Notes: generated by a model not told the origin, from the letters alone. A stretch of DNA of 64,000 bases from an uncultured Porphyromonadaceae bacterium (GCA_900538705.1 UPZG01000003.1:62001-126000); one strand, 5' to 3'; numbered from the stretch's first letter, positions 50,520-60,823 are shown. Made by a program: numbers and translations.

Positions 50520-51122
50520 ATGACATTACTCTCGTGCATGAGTGCCCATTGCATGGAAGCCGGCTGTGATGAGGCTGGTCGCGGGTGCCTCGCTGGGGCT
50601 GTATTTGCAGCTGCTGTAATATTACCCGATGGATATACTCATCCACTGTTGAACGATTCTAAACAACTGAGCGAAAAGCAGCGTTATGCACTGCGCCCTG
50701 TGATAGAGCATGATGCGGTAGCCTGGGCTGTCGCCAAGGTAGACCCCGGTGAGATAGACAACATCAATATCCTCAATGCTTCTATTCTTGCCATGCATCG
50801 AGCCATAGAGCAGTTGAGTATAGAGCCGCATCATCTTATTATTGATGGTAATCGTTTTAAGCCTTATCGTGATATTCCCTATGATTGTGTCATAAAGGGT
50901 GATGGCAAGTACCTCTCTATAGCAGCAGCCTCTGTATTGGCAAAAACCTATCGCGACGACTACATGTTGCAGTTGCACACCCTCTATCCTCAATATTGCT
51001 GGGATAAAAATAAGGGTTATCCTACCCGCGACCATCGAGCTGCAATAGCCCGGTATGGGGTAACGCCTTATCATCGTATGTCGTTTCGATTGCTTGACCC
51101 TCAACTTACATTATTTCCATAA
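50520..51122 (+). CDS. rnhB: Ribonuclease HII
   Basis: Removes RNA from RNA-DNA hybrids and single ribonucleotides; 200 aa from ATG 50520. Active-site acids are in AGCDEAGRGCLAG (D17, E18), LNDSKQLSEKQRY, IIDGNRF and the Asp of KTYRDDYM. The C-terminal YHRMSFRLL is typical. The frame is open back to 50451, but those 23 codons overlap the hairpin region and have no counterpart in RNase HII; the 200-aa form matches the usual Bacteroidales length. Confidence 0.95.
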   Translation: MTLLSCMSAHCMEAGCDEAGRGCLAGAVFAAAVILPDGYTHPLLNDSKQLSEKQRYALRPVIEHDAVAWAVAKVDPGEIDNINILNASILAMHRAIEQLSIEPHHLIIDGNRFKPYRDIPYDCVIKGDGKYLSIAAASVLAKTYRDDYMLQLHTLYPQYCWDKNKGYPTRDHRAAIARYGVTPYHRMSFRLLDPQLTLFP

Positions 51123-51157
51123 GGCGAAACTTTGTTGTTACATTCTTTTATAGCATT

Positions 51158-52864
51158 ATGAAAAGATTTGGCTCATTTGGGTTGCCTACAGCGGTAGAAT
51201 GCTATACAGGTGGATATGTTGTATTGTTGTCGCTGTTTTTGTCTCTTTTTGTTTCATCTCTTCTTTTTGCTGTAGGAAGTTGTGTGCAGCCTTGGATTTT
51301 CCCGACAGCGTGTGTCATATCATTGTTGTATGGTCATTGGTGGCTACATAGGAGAAGGCAATTATCTTGGAGGATTCTGATACGATACTATATAGGGTTG
51401 CTTTTGTTGTTTGTTGCAGCTATATTTTCAGCGATGTATATCTATGATAACAGCTCCGATGGAAACTTATACCATCAAGGAGCAGTTATAGCTCTGGTGC
51501 AAGGCTGGAACCCTTTTGCTGGTTCTGAGGGGATAGACGTACTATGGATAAAACATTATGCGAAGGGAATAGAGACTATAGCTGCCACAATAGCAGCTTG
51601 TATGGGTAGAATCGAGTCGGGTAAGGCAGTTAATATTTTATTGGCAGCATCGACACTCCTTATTACGTTGGCATTTATACGCCGCGAATTTCCCGGATTA
51701 TCTCGGTTGAAAGTTCTGTGGCTTTCCATGTTGTTGGCTTTATGTCCGGTGGTATTGCGGCAATTGTATGTCTATTATGTCGATTATGCCATGTATAGCT
51801 TTCTACTGCTTACAGTATTGTCATTGGTGCAGATATATAGGCATGATGACATAGAATCGTGGTGTCTTCTTGCTATGGTGGCATTGATGGCACCTACAGT
51901 AAAGTTTACAGTGGCATTTTACGAATATGTGACGCTGGCTGTTGCCGTGATATGGTTCTATGTGGCGCATCGCAGGCGATTGGCATATCAATTGGCGTTG
52001 TATTCGTCGTTGGTGGTTGTAGTAGGTATGTTCGGGTTGGGTTATCATCCTTATGTAACCAATACTGTGGGATGGGGAAATCCATTTTATCCATTGGTAG
52101 GTTCTTCCGTAGATATTATGACTGCCAATACTCCGCAACTTTATGAAGGAGGTAGCCGTTTTGTGAACTTCGTGAAGTCGCTTTTTTATACTTATGATGG
52201 CTCTACCGTGTGGATTCCCGGCTTTACAGATTCGTTAAATGACTATGTCATTGCTTTCGATAGACGCATTGCCGGTTTCGGGCCTTTCTTTGCATATATC
52301 TTGGTGGGGTCGGTTGTGCTGTTTGCTTTTTGTCGCAAGCGGTTGCCCGGCGAGAAGGCAAAGCCTATAGGTGTTATAGCTATCTTGTTGTTTCTTGCTT
52401 GTTTCTTTTTCGAACAGGCGTGGTGGATGCGCTATGTCCCGTTCTTGTGGGCTGTTCCCGTTCTATTATTGCTTTGTACTGAATATGCAGAGCATCTGAC
52501 CAAGTGGCAACGAGTCTTTCGTAATGTGTTATATCTGCTTATGGCGGCTACTATGGCTATGGCTGTGGTGTCGGCAGCCATAGGAGCCGTGACGGTGACG
52601 CAACGTTTCAATGCGATATGTCGTAGTGTCTCTCCCGAATCGACGGTTAAAGTCTATGTACATAGCATGGATGCATTTTTATATAAATTGAAAGAAAGGA
52701 ATGTGTCGTATGAATTGCTTGATACATTAGGGAGCGCCGATACAACTCTTTGTCGATTGCCACTATTAGAAAATTGGGTGGAGTTTTATCTCGATGAGGA
52801 GACAATCTCACGTATCAAACGGCCGGATTTTCTCGATGTGGTGACGCATAATAAAAGAAAATAG
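51158..52864 (+). CDS. Polytopic membrane protein, GT-C glycosyltransferase-like
   Basis: A 568-aa protein with 11-13 hydrophobic spans. The first large loop after two to three spans contains YDNSSDGNLYHQGAVIAL and WNPFAG, an acidic Asp plus Y-H pattern like the first loop of GT-C-fold lipid-linked sugar transferases. A soluble-looking ~70-residue tail follows the last span. It could transfer a sugar from a polyprenyl phosphate donor, but the family is not firmly recognised. It is 35 nt after rnhB and possibly cotranscribed. Confidence 0.6.
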   Translation: MKRFGSFGLPTAVECYTGGYVVLLSLFLSLFVSSLLFAVGSCVQPWIFPTACVISLLYGHWWLHRRRQLSWRILIRYYIGLLLLFVAAIFSAMYIYDNSSDGNLYHQGAVIALVQGWNPFAGSEGIDVLWIKHYAKGIETIAATIAACMGRIESGKAVNILLAASTLLITLAFIRREFPGLSRLKVLWLSMLLALCPVVLRQLYVYYVDYAMYSFLLLTVLSLVQIYRHDDIESWCLLAMVALMAPTVKFTVAFYEYVTLAVAVIWFYVAHRRRLAYQLALYSSLVVVVGMFGLGYHPYVTNTVGWGNPFYPLVGSSVDIMTANTPQLYEGGSRFVNFVKSLFYTYDGSTVWIPGFTDSLNDYVIAFDRRIAGFGPFFAYILVGSVVLFAFCRKRLPGEKAKPIGVIAILLFLACFFFEQAWWMRYVPFLWAVPVLLLLCTEYAEHLTKWQRVFRNVLYLLMAATMAMAVVSAAIGAVTVTQRFNAICRSVSPESTVKVYVHSMDAFLYKLKERNVSYELLDTLGSADTTLCRLPLLENWVEFYLDEETISRIKRPDFLDVVTHNKRK

Positions 52865-52876
52865 TGTTATATATAA

Positions 52877-52914
52877 AAAGGGCTGTAACGGGTATTCCCT
52901 GTTACAGCCCTTTG
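52877..52914. terminator. Bidirectional terminator between the GT-C-like and 1490-aa genes
   Basis: A 13-bp stem (AAAGGGCTGTAAC with GTTACAGCCCTTT) extended by GGG/CCC with one bulge, T-rich on both sides, between convergent genes. Confidence 0.75.
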
Positions 52915-52980
52915 AGTAGTAGATAAAGGATATTAGCAGCTTCCTTTATGTGTAATTATTGTAGCGCTTGTACAAGTATG

Positions 52981-55900
52981 TTACTTGACTATCACTTTCA
53001 CTCGGTTATTGCCGGTTTGTACAATGTAGATACCATCTGAAACCCTTATATGGGTAATGTTGTCGCCAGTAGTGAGGCGGACAAGTTTACCATCGGGAGT
53101 AAATATGCGAATCTCTTTTCCGGTGGCGTTGAGAACGATAATCTCATTTTCGCCAGCGATTATTTTGACTCCTTGTTGTACGGATTCGTTGAGGCCGGCT
53201 ACATAGTTTACGCTCACTTCTTCAGAGTATGCCGATTCTCCTTTATCATATACGGCAGTCACTTTATACAGGTATGTGTTTGTCTCTTCGGGCATATCGG
53301 TATAGTGAGTGCCGACGACAGGCGTTTCATTAAGTTTGTTCCCATTGCGGTAGATGTTATAGCCTTTGAGTTCCAACATTTCGGCTTCTACACTGGCAGG
53401 GGTATAGGTAATGTCATCTACGAGGAATACAAAGCGGTCGTCTGAAACGCAATGTATAGCAAAATATCGGGCGTCGGCAGGCAACTCGTAGTTGTATCGT
53501 GTCCACTCGACGGGAGCACTTTCTATTTCACTGATAGCGGTGAAATCTTCGAGAGCGGTACCATCAGAGGAGCAGAGAACTTCAAATTGTTCAAGGCCGA
53601 GTTCGTCGGTAAGGCTTTTTGCGTAGAAAGAGATGCTTCTATTTTGAGAGTGGAGTAGCGGCGATATGAGCCAATCGTCGTTAGCACCTCCGTTGCTGGC
53701 CATGCAAGACAAGACTTGTGAACCCGAGAAGCATGCCCATGCAGTTTCTTCCAGCCCTACGAGAGCAGGATTGAATACTTGGAAAGCCATAGGGCTGTTT
53801 ACGTTGTCATATTGTATTGTTCCACCCATACCGTCGCTCAATCCGTGTGTCGGCAAGCCATCGTTATCTATCATGGTCCATTCTCCTATATTGTCGATAG
53901 CAAAAGCCTTGTAGCTCTCCATATCATCGGTTACGGCTCTTGCTACGCCTTCTGTATAGTTAGGTTCGTTCCAAGTGACTTCCACTGTGGCGCCGGTTTG
54001 TCGGGCTTCTATCACAGTGACAGCCGGATAGTCAGATTGTGTTATCTCGATGTCGCGGGTAAGGCTGTTGTTGCCGGTGTTCAGGTCGTTGTTGTAGTTG
54101 ACATTTACACGTAACGTAACATGCGATTCTTCCAATGAGGGTGTATATTGTAAAGTATAGTCGGTTGTGTTTTGGGGAGAAAGGGGCTCTCCTTCAACCG
54201 TACATACAAGTTGCTCGTTGGCATAGAGTTCTACATTATATCCGGTAGCGGCTTCTGTGCCTATATTTTCTACAGTAACAATATATTCGGCTGTACGACC
54301 CGCAGGGATTGAGCCGGCACCTTGCAGATTGTTTACGGCAAGGTCGTGAGACAGTAAGTCTATGAGGCTTATATTGTCGACATGAATTTTATTGTATGCG
54401 TCGGGCACCAAGTCGTTGTATCCTGTAAATCCGAACATGATGTATTCGTACGATTTGTATTCACCGAGCGGAACCTGATATTGTGCCCATTTTCCCGATA
54501 GCTCAGAACGGCTTATTTCATATATCGGGGTAAAGGTAGTACCGTCGGTAGAGATAACTACTGCCAGTCGTGAGTTGTCGCCCGGATGATTTACGTAGAA
54601 CTGTAGTGTAGGATTTTGTAATGCTTTGATGTCCAATTTGGGCGAGTGTAAGCGGGCTTCACAATCGACACCGTCGGGGACAAACGAAACGAGTCCGGCA
54701 TCGGCATCTTGCGGAGCGACGTTGGGGAATGTCCCTGTTTCAACCATTTCCCAGTAACCGTTGCCTTTGACACGTGTCGTTACCCATGGGTTGTTTTGAG
54801 GAGAAGCTCCTGCAAACGACTCATAAAGAGGAGCGGGATACGGGGTGCCGAAGGTACGTCCCATAGAAATTCCTCCGTTGCCGGTTCCTGCTGCAGAGTG
54901 AGCGTAGATGATGTAATAGACAAATATTTGGCCGTTGGCGGTGTAAATGTCGTTGTCGGTAAAACTGAGCTCCGGGATGTTTTGGGCAACAATTTTTTCG
55001 TCGCTTCGCTGTATAGTGTAAGTAAGGGCTTCTGTATCGATGTAACCACCGTTGATACCATGTTGAGGAGCTTCCCATGAGAGGATGGCCTTACCATTGC
55101 TTTCACCCAACACAATATTTTGTACGATATCGGGTGTATCAATGCCTATATAGAGGCTTTCCGTTGCGGGAGCCCCTATACCTTCGTGGGCATATACAAT
55201 AACTTTATAGGTGTTGATACCTTGAGTGGGAGTATTGTCGGTATACTGTAATTGTGTGCCTGTAGCAGGACTTTCAAAGGTTTTTATCAGCTCGTTGTTA
55301 CGGTATAACTCGGCCTTGATGAGAGGCGATTGCAAAGGCTCGCCTTTCATGGTTAGCGAAGGAGTGGTGAACGTAATGTTGGCTTGCAGACTACCCGGAT
55401 TACTGTCCGTTCCGGCTGTGACAGTCAAATCGGAGATGGGTGCGATACCATCGTCTGAGATGGCAAGGCGTATCTCTTTAACCGATAAGTTATATTGGTC
55501 TCTGTCGCTGCATGCTTGTATCCCTATGTGGTAGTTGCCATCGGTAGCCACTTGTACAAATCCTTTCAGAGTGACATATTCACCAGTTGTAAGTTCAGTA
55601 ACGGGAATGACGTCTATGGTCATACTCTCTACCGTAGCATCATTGCCAAGACATACCTTTATTTTTTCGGGGTAACCGCCATCTTTAGCTTGGACAGATA
55701 CTTCATAAAGTTCGCTTGAAGAGAGTTTCACAGGAGGAGAAATAAGCCAATCATCGGCATCATAAGAACGGCTATATGAGTAGCGGGCACATCCTTCGGC
55801 GCTGTTGTAGCCCCAGGTGTTGTTGTCGTTATTGGCATCGATGACTGTAAACATCTCAAATCCGTTTCCGTCGGCAAAGTTTTTGATGTAAGGAGGAATG

Positions 55901-57453
55901 AATGCATCGCCCAGAAGATATTCTTCGGTAGTTGCCGTTTCGCCGAAATCGGTACCGTCGAATGCGGTGACTTCGTAATGATAGTAGGCTATACCGTCAA
56001 AAGGCGTAGAGTCTGTGTAGGTAGTGGTAGTATGGTTGTCAGCGAGTATAAGGTCGCCAGGTTGTCTGACAATACGATAGGTATATGTAGCTTCCGGAAG
56101 ATATCCGCCGTGAGCCCCTTTTGCAGGAGCTTCCCAACTTAAGATAATAGAACCGTTTTGTTGTGTCAGTTGTAAATTGGGAACTTTTTCGGGTATATCT
56201 TTACCTATCCAGATTTCTACTGTATTTGGGGCGCTACTACCTATTTCGTTGCTTGCCGAGACAGTTATCGTGTGCAGTCCCGGTTCTAACGTGCACGGGT
56301 ATTCTACGGTTTCACCACACGCACCTTGTGATGTCTGTTCAACTACTTCATCTATCATAAGTGTATATGAGAGCATCCCCTGTAACGGTTCGCCCGTGAA
56401 ACTTGTTGTAGGAAGAGTAAATGTTATGGTACCCGAGGTTGATGTCCCTTCGAAGGAAACAGAAAGGTCTCGTATCATATCGGGGGTACCGGCAGGAGCT
56501 ATTTCATTTTTAATGAAAAGGCCTGTTATCTGGGCATCGTTAGGCAGAGTAGATATTTGTTGCGCTTTACCGGTTTCGATATCTACTTTATAGAGAGCAC
56601 CGCTACCGTCGGCCAACGAAGCAGCCCAGTAGAGTTGTCCCGAATTAATGTCGAAAGTTCCCGATTGTATGCCTTGGGGATTGACGCCGGTAGCACCTAT
56701 AAGATGCAGATTGCCGGAGGTCTTTTCTATTTGATAGAGGTCGCCATTCGAGTCTATGCCGTAGAGGTCGCCACGGGCATTTGCTGCCATAACATAGAAT
56801 CCTTGTGCCATGTCGCAAATGGGAGTGACACTTCCGTTGGTGAGGTTAAGCGTGCCAAAGACGTATCCGTCCATATTGGCGTTATAGAAGCACCCGTAGA
56901 CTTGTTGTGTAGCTATATCGTATGTCATGTCTAGCGAAATGCTTGTAACGTCGGTCTCTTCAAAGATATTGCGTTCCCATGTGTCGGTGTCAAACGATTG
57001 GAAATGTACTACCGATATTTCACCATAATATTCTACGTATCTTACGCAATAATATGTGCCGTCGATATAAATACCACCGCCGTTTGCTTTTAGGTATGGG
57101 TCTTTTTGTACCAGCTCAAAAGTCGTATTGTCGGTTGCGGGGAAGGAGTATATACCGTAAGGAGCAGAGTATTCGTCAGTCCATGAATTGTTGTAAATCA
57201 TGCTGCCGTATAGCTGTATAGCCTCGGCTGCACTGTTTTTGCTGAGGGGGAGCGATAGAGTTTTGGTACTGTGGAGTTGTTGCTTGCCTATCTTCTTGAC
57301 CGAAGATATGAAGGCTGGATAGCGATTGCTGAGTTCAGTGTTTTGTGTCGGTTGGTCACTGCGTTTGGTGCCATGTTGCATTTCGGCAAAGCTGGGCAAG
57401 GCTAATAGTATAGCCAAGCAGGTGCCTAACAGAAGATACCTGTTCTTTTTCAT
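52981..57453 (-). CDS. Large secreted modular protein (1490 aa) with T9SS sorting domain
   Basis: A predicted T9SS cargo, paralogous in layout to the 2230-aa protein. Signal peptide MKKNRYLLLGTCLAILLALPSFA. Residues ~80-325 form propeller-like repeats (GIYIDGTYYCVRY, GDLYGIDSNGDLYQIEK, GQLYWAASLADGSGALYKVD). Fibronectin-III-like domains follow, with NGSIILSWEAPAKGAHGGY and NGKAILSWEAPQHGINGGY almost repeated. Three anchor-J-like domains (IKNFADGNGFEMFTVID, ESFAGASPQNNPWVTT, TDDMESYKAFAIDNIGEW), a CARDB-like domain (HDLAVNNLQGAGSIPAGRTAEY) and a last GYNIYRNGNKLNETPV linker precede the sorting domain (EIRIFTPDGKLVR, DGIYIVQTGNNRVKVIVK). No enzyme motif was found. A surface binding role is inferred. 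Confidence 0.83.
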   Translation of the reverse strand: MKKNRYLLLGTCLAILLALPSFAEMQHGTKRSDQPTQNTELSNRYPAFISSVKKIGKQQLHSTKTLSLPLSKNSAAEAIQLYGSMIYNNSWTDEYSAPYGIYSFPATDNTTFELVQKDPYLKANGGGIYIDGTYYCVRYVEYYGEISVVHFQSFDTDTWERNIFEETDVTSISLDMTYDIATQQVYGCFYNANMDGYVFGTLNLTNGSVTPICDMAQGFYVMAANARGDLYGIDSNGDLYQIEKTSGNLHLIGATGVNPQGIQSGTFDINSGQLYWAASLADGSGALYKVDIETGKAQQISTLPNDAQITGLFIKNEIAPAGTPDMIRDLSVSFEGTSTSGTITFTLPTTSFTGEPLQGMLSYTLMIDEVVEQTSQGACGETVEYPCTLEPGLHTITVSASNEIGSSAPNTVEIWIGKDIPEKVPNLQLTQQNGSIILSWEAPAKGAHGGYLPEATYTYRIVRQPGDLILADNHTTTTYTDSTPFDGIAYYHYEVTAFDGTDFGETATTEEYLLGDAFIPPYIKNFADGNGFEMFTVIDANNDNNTWGYNSAEGCARYSYSRSYDADDWLISPPVKLSSSELYEVSVQAKDGGYPEKIKVCLGNDATVESMTIDVIPVTELTTGEYVTLKGFVQVATDGNYHIGIQACSDRDQYNLSVKEIRLAISDDGIAPISDLTVTAGTDSNPGSLQANITFTTPSLTMKGEPLQSPLIKAELYRNNELIKTFESPATGTQLQYTDNTPTQGINTYKVIVYAHEGIGAPATESLYIGIDTPDIVQNIVLGESNGKAILSWEAPQHGINGGYIDTEALTYTIQRSDEKIVAQNIPELSFTDNDIYTANGQIFVYYIIYAHSAAGTGNGGISMGRTFGTPYPAPLYESFAGASPQNNPWVTTRVKGNGYWEMVETGTFPNVAPQDADAGLVSFVPDGVDCEARLHSPKLDIKALQNPTLQFYVNHPGDNSRLAVVISTDGTTFTPIYEISRSELSGKWAQYQVPLGEYKSYEYIMFGFTGYNDLVPDAYNKIHVDNISLIDLLSHDLAVNNLQGAGSIPAGRTAEYIVTVENIGTEAATGYNVELYANEQLVCTVEGEPLSPQNTTDYTLQYTPSLEESHVTLRVNVNYNNDLNTGNNSLTRDIEITQSDYPAVTVIEARQTGATVEVTWNEPNYTEGVARAVTDDMESYKAFAIDNIGEWTMIDNDGLPTHGLSDGMGGTIQYDNVNSPMAFQVFNPALVGLEETAWACFSGSQVLSCMASNGGANDDWLISPLLHSQNRSISFYAKSLTDELGLEQFEVLCSSDGTALEDFTAISEIESAPVEWTRYNYELPADARYFAIHCVSDDRFVFLVDDITYTPASVEAEMLELKGYNIYRNGNKLNETPVVGTHYTDMPEETNTYLYKVTAVYDKGESAYSEEVSVNYVAGLNESVQQGVKIIAGENEIIVLNATGKEIRIFTPDGKLVRLTTGDNITHIRVSDGIYIVQTGNNRVKVIVK

Positions 57454-57566
57454 AGTTACATGTAATTAAAAAATAAAATTGAGAATAAGGTTATTTACCG
57501 CATTTATGCGGTGTTATATAATACGTGATTTGGATAGGGAAGAAGTTCGATGTTGAGAAAAGAGAG

Positions 57567-57606
57567 ATGAAGCCTGCCCGACAGCAGGCCGGGACAGGCT
57601 TCTTTT
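57567..57606 (+). terminator. Terminator-like hairpin downstream of the POT gene
   Basis: GAAGCCTG at 57567-57574 pairs with CAGGCTTC at 57593-57600, with inner CCG/CGG pairing, and is followed on the plus strand by TTTTTT. It lies just past the stop of the minus-strand POT gene, where its T-run is in the wrong direction, so its role is unclear. Confidence 0.5.
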
Positions 57607-57624
57607 TTATGGAGTTACAGATGG

Positions 57625-59178
57625 TTAGCGAGTTACTCTTTCGAGCCATTTTACCATAGATAGCATGACGAGCATAGAAGCGCCGCAAGCTACTACGAAG
57701 ACACCCCATGTAATCCACATAGGCATACTGGTGTAGAGCAAGCCACCTACAAAGAGAAGTGAATTACCTACGGCGGTAGCTGCTAACCAGAAACCTTGCA
57801 TAAGACCTTGCATGTGGGGAGGAGCAACTTTTGATACAAATGCCAAACCGAGCGGTGAGATAAAGAGCTCTGCCACTGTCAGGATGAAGTAGAGACCTAC
57901 CATTACCCACGGTGTGACGAGTATTTGCTCTATTTCCTCGGCTTTCATGTGTGATAGTTCGGCTTTCGATGGCAATGCCAGCGAGAAGAACATCAGGAAG
58001 AGGTATGCAATGGCTGCAATACCCATACCTAAGGCAATCTTCATAGGAGTAGAGATGTTCTTACCTTTCTTGTCTAACCATCCAAAGAACCACATGATAA
58101 TGGGCGTAAGGGTGACTACAAAGAATGGGTTGACACATTGGAATATCTCGGCTCCTTTGATAGTGGTAAATCCGAGGTCTATGTTGATGACGTCGAGGTT
58201 GACGTAATCTCTTGCAAAATAGGTAAGCGAGTAGCCGTTTTGGTGGAAAGAAACCCAGAAGAAAATAACAACGCCGAATACGGCAAAGAGAGCGTAGATG
58301 CGTTGTTTGATTTCTTGTGCATCCATCTTAATCTCTTCGGCAGATGCCTTGGTTGCTGCCTCGGCGGCTTTCTTTGCAGGATCGGGGAATTTGCTCTTAT
58401 TGGCCATGTAGATGGCAAGTGAGATGAGCATCATTAAAATAGCGGCGATGAAAGCATAGTGAAACCCACGGCTGAATACGTCGATATAGCTGTCGCAGAA
58501 GGTGGCGAGGTCGGTTACTTGTCGGCCATCGAGGTAGGCGCTGTTGGCATAAGTCGTAAGGTTTGCGAGACCTTCTCCGCTCATTTGTCCGCCGGTGTTG
58601 ATGTATTCGTGGCATAGCTCGGGGAGCTTGGCGTTATAGTCAAATCCGTTGACCTTTAACCACCAGTTACGTACGCCGATGGCAATCCACGGTGCGAAGA
58701 AACCACCGATGTTGATAAACATGTAGAATATCTGGAAGCCCGATTCTCGTTTTGAGGCATATTGGGCATTGTCGTACATTTGTCCTACCAATGCTTGTAG
58801 GTTACCCTTGAAGAGACCGTTACCAAAAGCTATGACCAAAAGGCCAAAGCATGTCAGAGTAAGGTAGAGTGGTAGATTCGGTACAGGAGTAGGGGTAGGT
58901 ATGGCAATGATGAGATAACCAATAGACATGATAATGAGTCCCATCAGAATGGTGCCTTTGTAGTTTTGGGTTTTGTCGGCGATGATACCGCCTACTAGTG
59001 CCAGCAGGTAGATAGAAGCATAGAAGCCTGAGTAGATGTAACCTGCTGTGGTTTCGTTCAAACCGAATTTTGCAGAAATGAATAGCGTAAGAATCGCCAT
59101 CATGATGTAGAAGCCGAAACGTTCGCCCATATTGGCCAACGCAGCAGCTATCAATCCTTTGGGTTGATCTTTAAACAT
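57625..59178 (-). CDS. Proton-dependent di/tripeptide transporter (POT family)
   Basis: A 517-aa major-facilitator inner-membrane protein, importing small peptides with protons. The proton-coupling motif E-R-F-G-F-Y near residues 19-24 (NMGERFGFYIM) is the POT hallmark. The PTR2 signature-like NGLFKGNLQALVGQMY and FYMFINIGGFFAPW follow in helices 4-5. An insertion of ~60 residues (residues ~185-235) and a helical Ala/Lys linker (AAEAATKASAEEIKMDAQEIKQ) are as in other Bacteroidetes POT proteins. The last helices contain ELFISPLGLAFVSKVAPPHMQGLMQG. It fits with secreted proteolysis and amino-acid catabolism elsewhere in the window. It is monocistronic. Confidence 0.93.
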   Translation of the reverse strand: MFKDQPKGLIAAALANMGERFGFYIMMAILTLFISAKFGLNETTAGYIYSGFYASIYLLALVGGIIADKTQNYKGTILMGLIIMSIGYLIIAIPTPTPVPNLPLYLTLTCFGLLVIAFGNGLFKGNLQALVGQMYDNAQYASKRESGFQIFYMFINIGGFFAPWIAIGVRNWWLKVNGFDYNAKLPELCHEYINTGGQMSGEGLANLTTYANSAYLDGRQVTDLATFCDSYIDVFSRGFHYAFIAAILMMLISLAIYMANKSKFPDPAKKAAEAATKASAEEIKMDAQEIKQRIYALFAVFGVVIFFWVSFHQNGYSLTYFARDYVNLDVINIDLGFTTIKGAEIFQCVNPFFVVTLTPIIMWFFGWLDKKGKNISTPMKIALGMGIAAIAYLFLMFFSLALPSKAELSHMKAEEIEQILVTPWVMVGLYFILTVAELFISPLGLAFVSKVAPPHMQGLMQGFWLAATAVGNSLLFVGGLLYTSMPMWITWGVFVVACGASMLVMLSMVKWLERVTR

Positions 59179-59255
59179 AGTTGTGTGTAATTAGTATTGT
59201 TATTGGTTTTATGTCTTTATTAGGGTATAAGGTGTTTTTCATAAGGTCATTTTTG

Positions 59256-59263
59256 CAAATGTA
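59256..59263 (-). promoter_or_regulatory. Predicted -7 box of the POT transporter gene
   Basis: TACATTTG on the minus strand, 77 nt upstream of the ATG. The 308-nt gap to der holds only this box and the der terminator. Confidence 0.45.
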
Positions 59264-59378
59264 AACTATTTATTCGGTCTTTCCTACCTTTTAGAATTTT
59301 TTTCTTCAATCTTTTTATGTTGGAGGAAGTTGTGACCATTATGGGAAAAGTGAAATGCCTGATTAGGCTGCCATATCA

Positions 59379-59418
59379 TAAAAAACTCCCTTGTCGTATG
59401 GCGATGCGGCAAGGGAGT
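59379..59418 (-). terminator. Intrinsic terminator of era-der
   Basis: On the minus strand ACTCCCTTG (59418-59410) pairs with CAAGGGAGT (59393-59385) and runs into TTTTTTATG. Confidence 0.8.
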
Positions 59419-59486
59419 ATATTTGGAAGGAATGTTACCACCTATTTTTTGAGAGGAAAGTATGATTGGACTTTTTATCTATTCAT

Positions 59487-60800
59487 TTATTTCTCTCGCA
59501 TAAATATGTTGATGGGTGTTCCACAGTAATTCCATGTTTCACGTATCTTGTTTTCCAAGAAACGTTTATAAGGTTCTTTGACCCATTGTGGAAGGTTGCA
59601 GAAGAATATAAACGAAGGAATTTGCGCTTCTTTGAGCATGGTTACGTATTTTATCTTTACGTATTTGCCTTTTGTGGCTGGTGGTGGATAAGCTTCTATG
59701 GCGGGGAGCAATACTTCGTTGAGCTTCGAGGTGGGTACGATGCGTTTACGGTTCTTGTATACCTCTATGGCTGTATCGAGTACTTTGTATATGCGCTGTT
59801 TGGTGATTGCCGATGTAAAGATGATAGGGAAGTCGGTAAACGGAGCCAACCTGTTACGTATAGCATTCTCAAATGTTTTGATGGCTGCCGTGGATTTGTT
59901 TTCTACCAAGTCCCATTTGTTGACACATACAACCAGTCCTTTACGGTTCTTTTGTATGAGTGAGAATATGTTGAGATCTTGTCCCTCGATACCTCGTGTG
60001 GCATCTATCATGAGTATACACACGTCGGAATTTTCAATGGCTCTAATGGAGCGAATAATCGAGTAGTATTCGAGGTCTTCCGAGACTTTGCCTTTTTTGC
60101 GTATGCCGGCAGTATCGACCAAGTAGAAGTCAAACCCAAATTTGTTGTAGCGCGTGTATATAGAGTCGCGTGTAGTACCGGCTATGTCGGTGACTATGTT
60201 ACGCTCTTCTCCTATAAAGGCGTTTATAATGGAAGATTTGCCTGCATTAGGGCGTCCTACCACGGCAAAGCGGGGTATGTCGTTCTCGATATCTTCAGTA
60301 TCGTCTTTGGTGAACTTGCTGACAACTATGTCGAGCAAATCTCCCGTTCCACTACCGTTAATGGCCGATACACATACAGGGTCGCCTAAACCGAATTTGT
60401 AGAACTCGGCTGCATAATATTGTGCTTGGTTAGAGTCGGCTTTGTTGGCAACCAGAATAACCGGTTTTTTAGAACGTCGCAATATATTGGCAACGTGGTC
60501 GTCAAGGTCGGTAACACCGTTGGCAACATCTACGATAAACAATATAACGTCGGCTTCTTCTATTGCTATGGCGACTTGCTTATTTATTTCTTCCTCAAAA
60601 ATGTCTTCCGAGTTTACAATCCAACCTCCGGTGTCGACAATAGAGAATTCGCGCCCTTCCCAGTCTACCTTACCGTATTGTCGGTCGCGTGTGGTACCGG
60701 CCGTTTCGTTGACAATAGCTTGTCGCGACTGTGTGAGCCGGTTGAAAAGTGTCGATTTGCCCACATTGGGGCGGCCTACAATGGCTACTAAGTTTCCCAT
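59487..60800 (-). CDS. der: Ribosome-assembly GTPase Der (EngA)
   Basis: A 437-aa essential GTPase for 50S maturation, with two tandem G domains and a C-terminal KH-like domain. The first P-loop is GRPNVGKSTL with DTGGW and NKAD; the second is GRPNAGKSSI with DTAGI and NKWD. The KH-like end runs from KYVTMLKEAQIPSFIFFCN to YCGTPINIFMREK. It lies 23 nt downstream of era on the same transcript, a pairing of two ribosome-biogenesis GTPases. Confidence 0.97.
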   Translation of the reverse strand: MGNLVAIVGRPNVGKSTLFNRLTQSRQAIVNETAGTTRDRQYGKVDWEGREFSIVDTGGWIVNSEDIFEEEINKQVAIAIEEADVILFIVDVANGVTDLDDHVANILRRSKKPVILVANKADSNQAQYYAAEFYKFGLGDPVCVSAINGSGTGDLLDIVVSKFTKDDTEDIENDIPRFAVVGRPNAGKSSIINAFIGEERNIVTDIAGTTRDSIYTRYNKFGFDFYLVDTAGIRKKGKVSEDLEYYSIIRSIRAIENSDVCILMIDATRGIEGQDLNIFSLIQKNRKGLVVCVNKWDLVENKSTAAIKTFENAIRNRLAPFTDFPIIFTSAITKQRIYKVLDTAIEVYKNRKRIVPTSKLNEVLLPAIEAYPPPATKGKYVKIKYVTMLKEAQIPSFIFFCNLPQWVKEPYKRFLENKIRETWNYCGTPINIFMREK

Positions 60801-60823
60801 ATTGTTGTGGTTAAGTTTTTATG

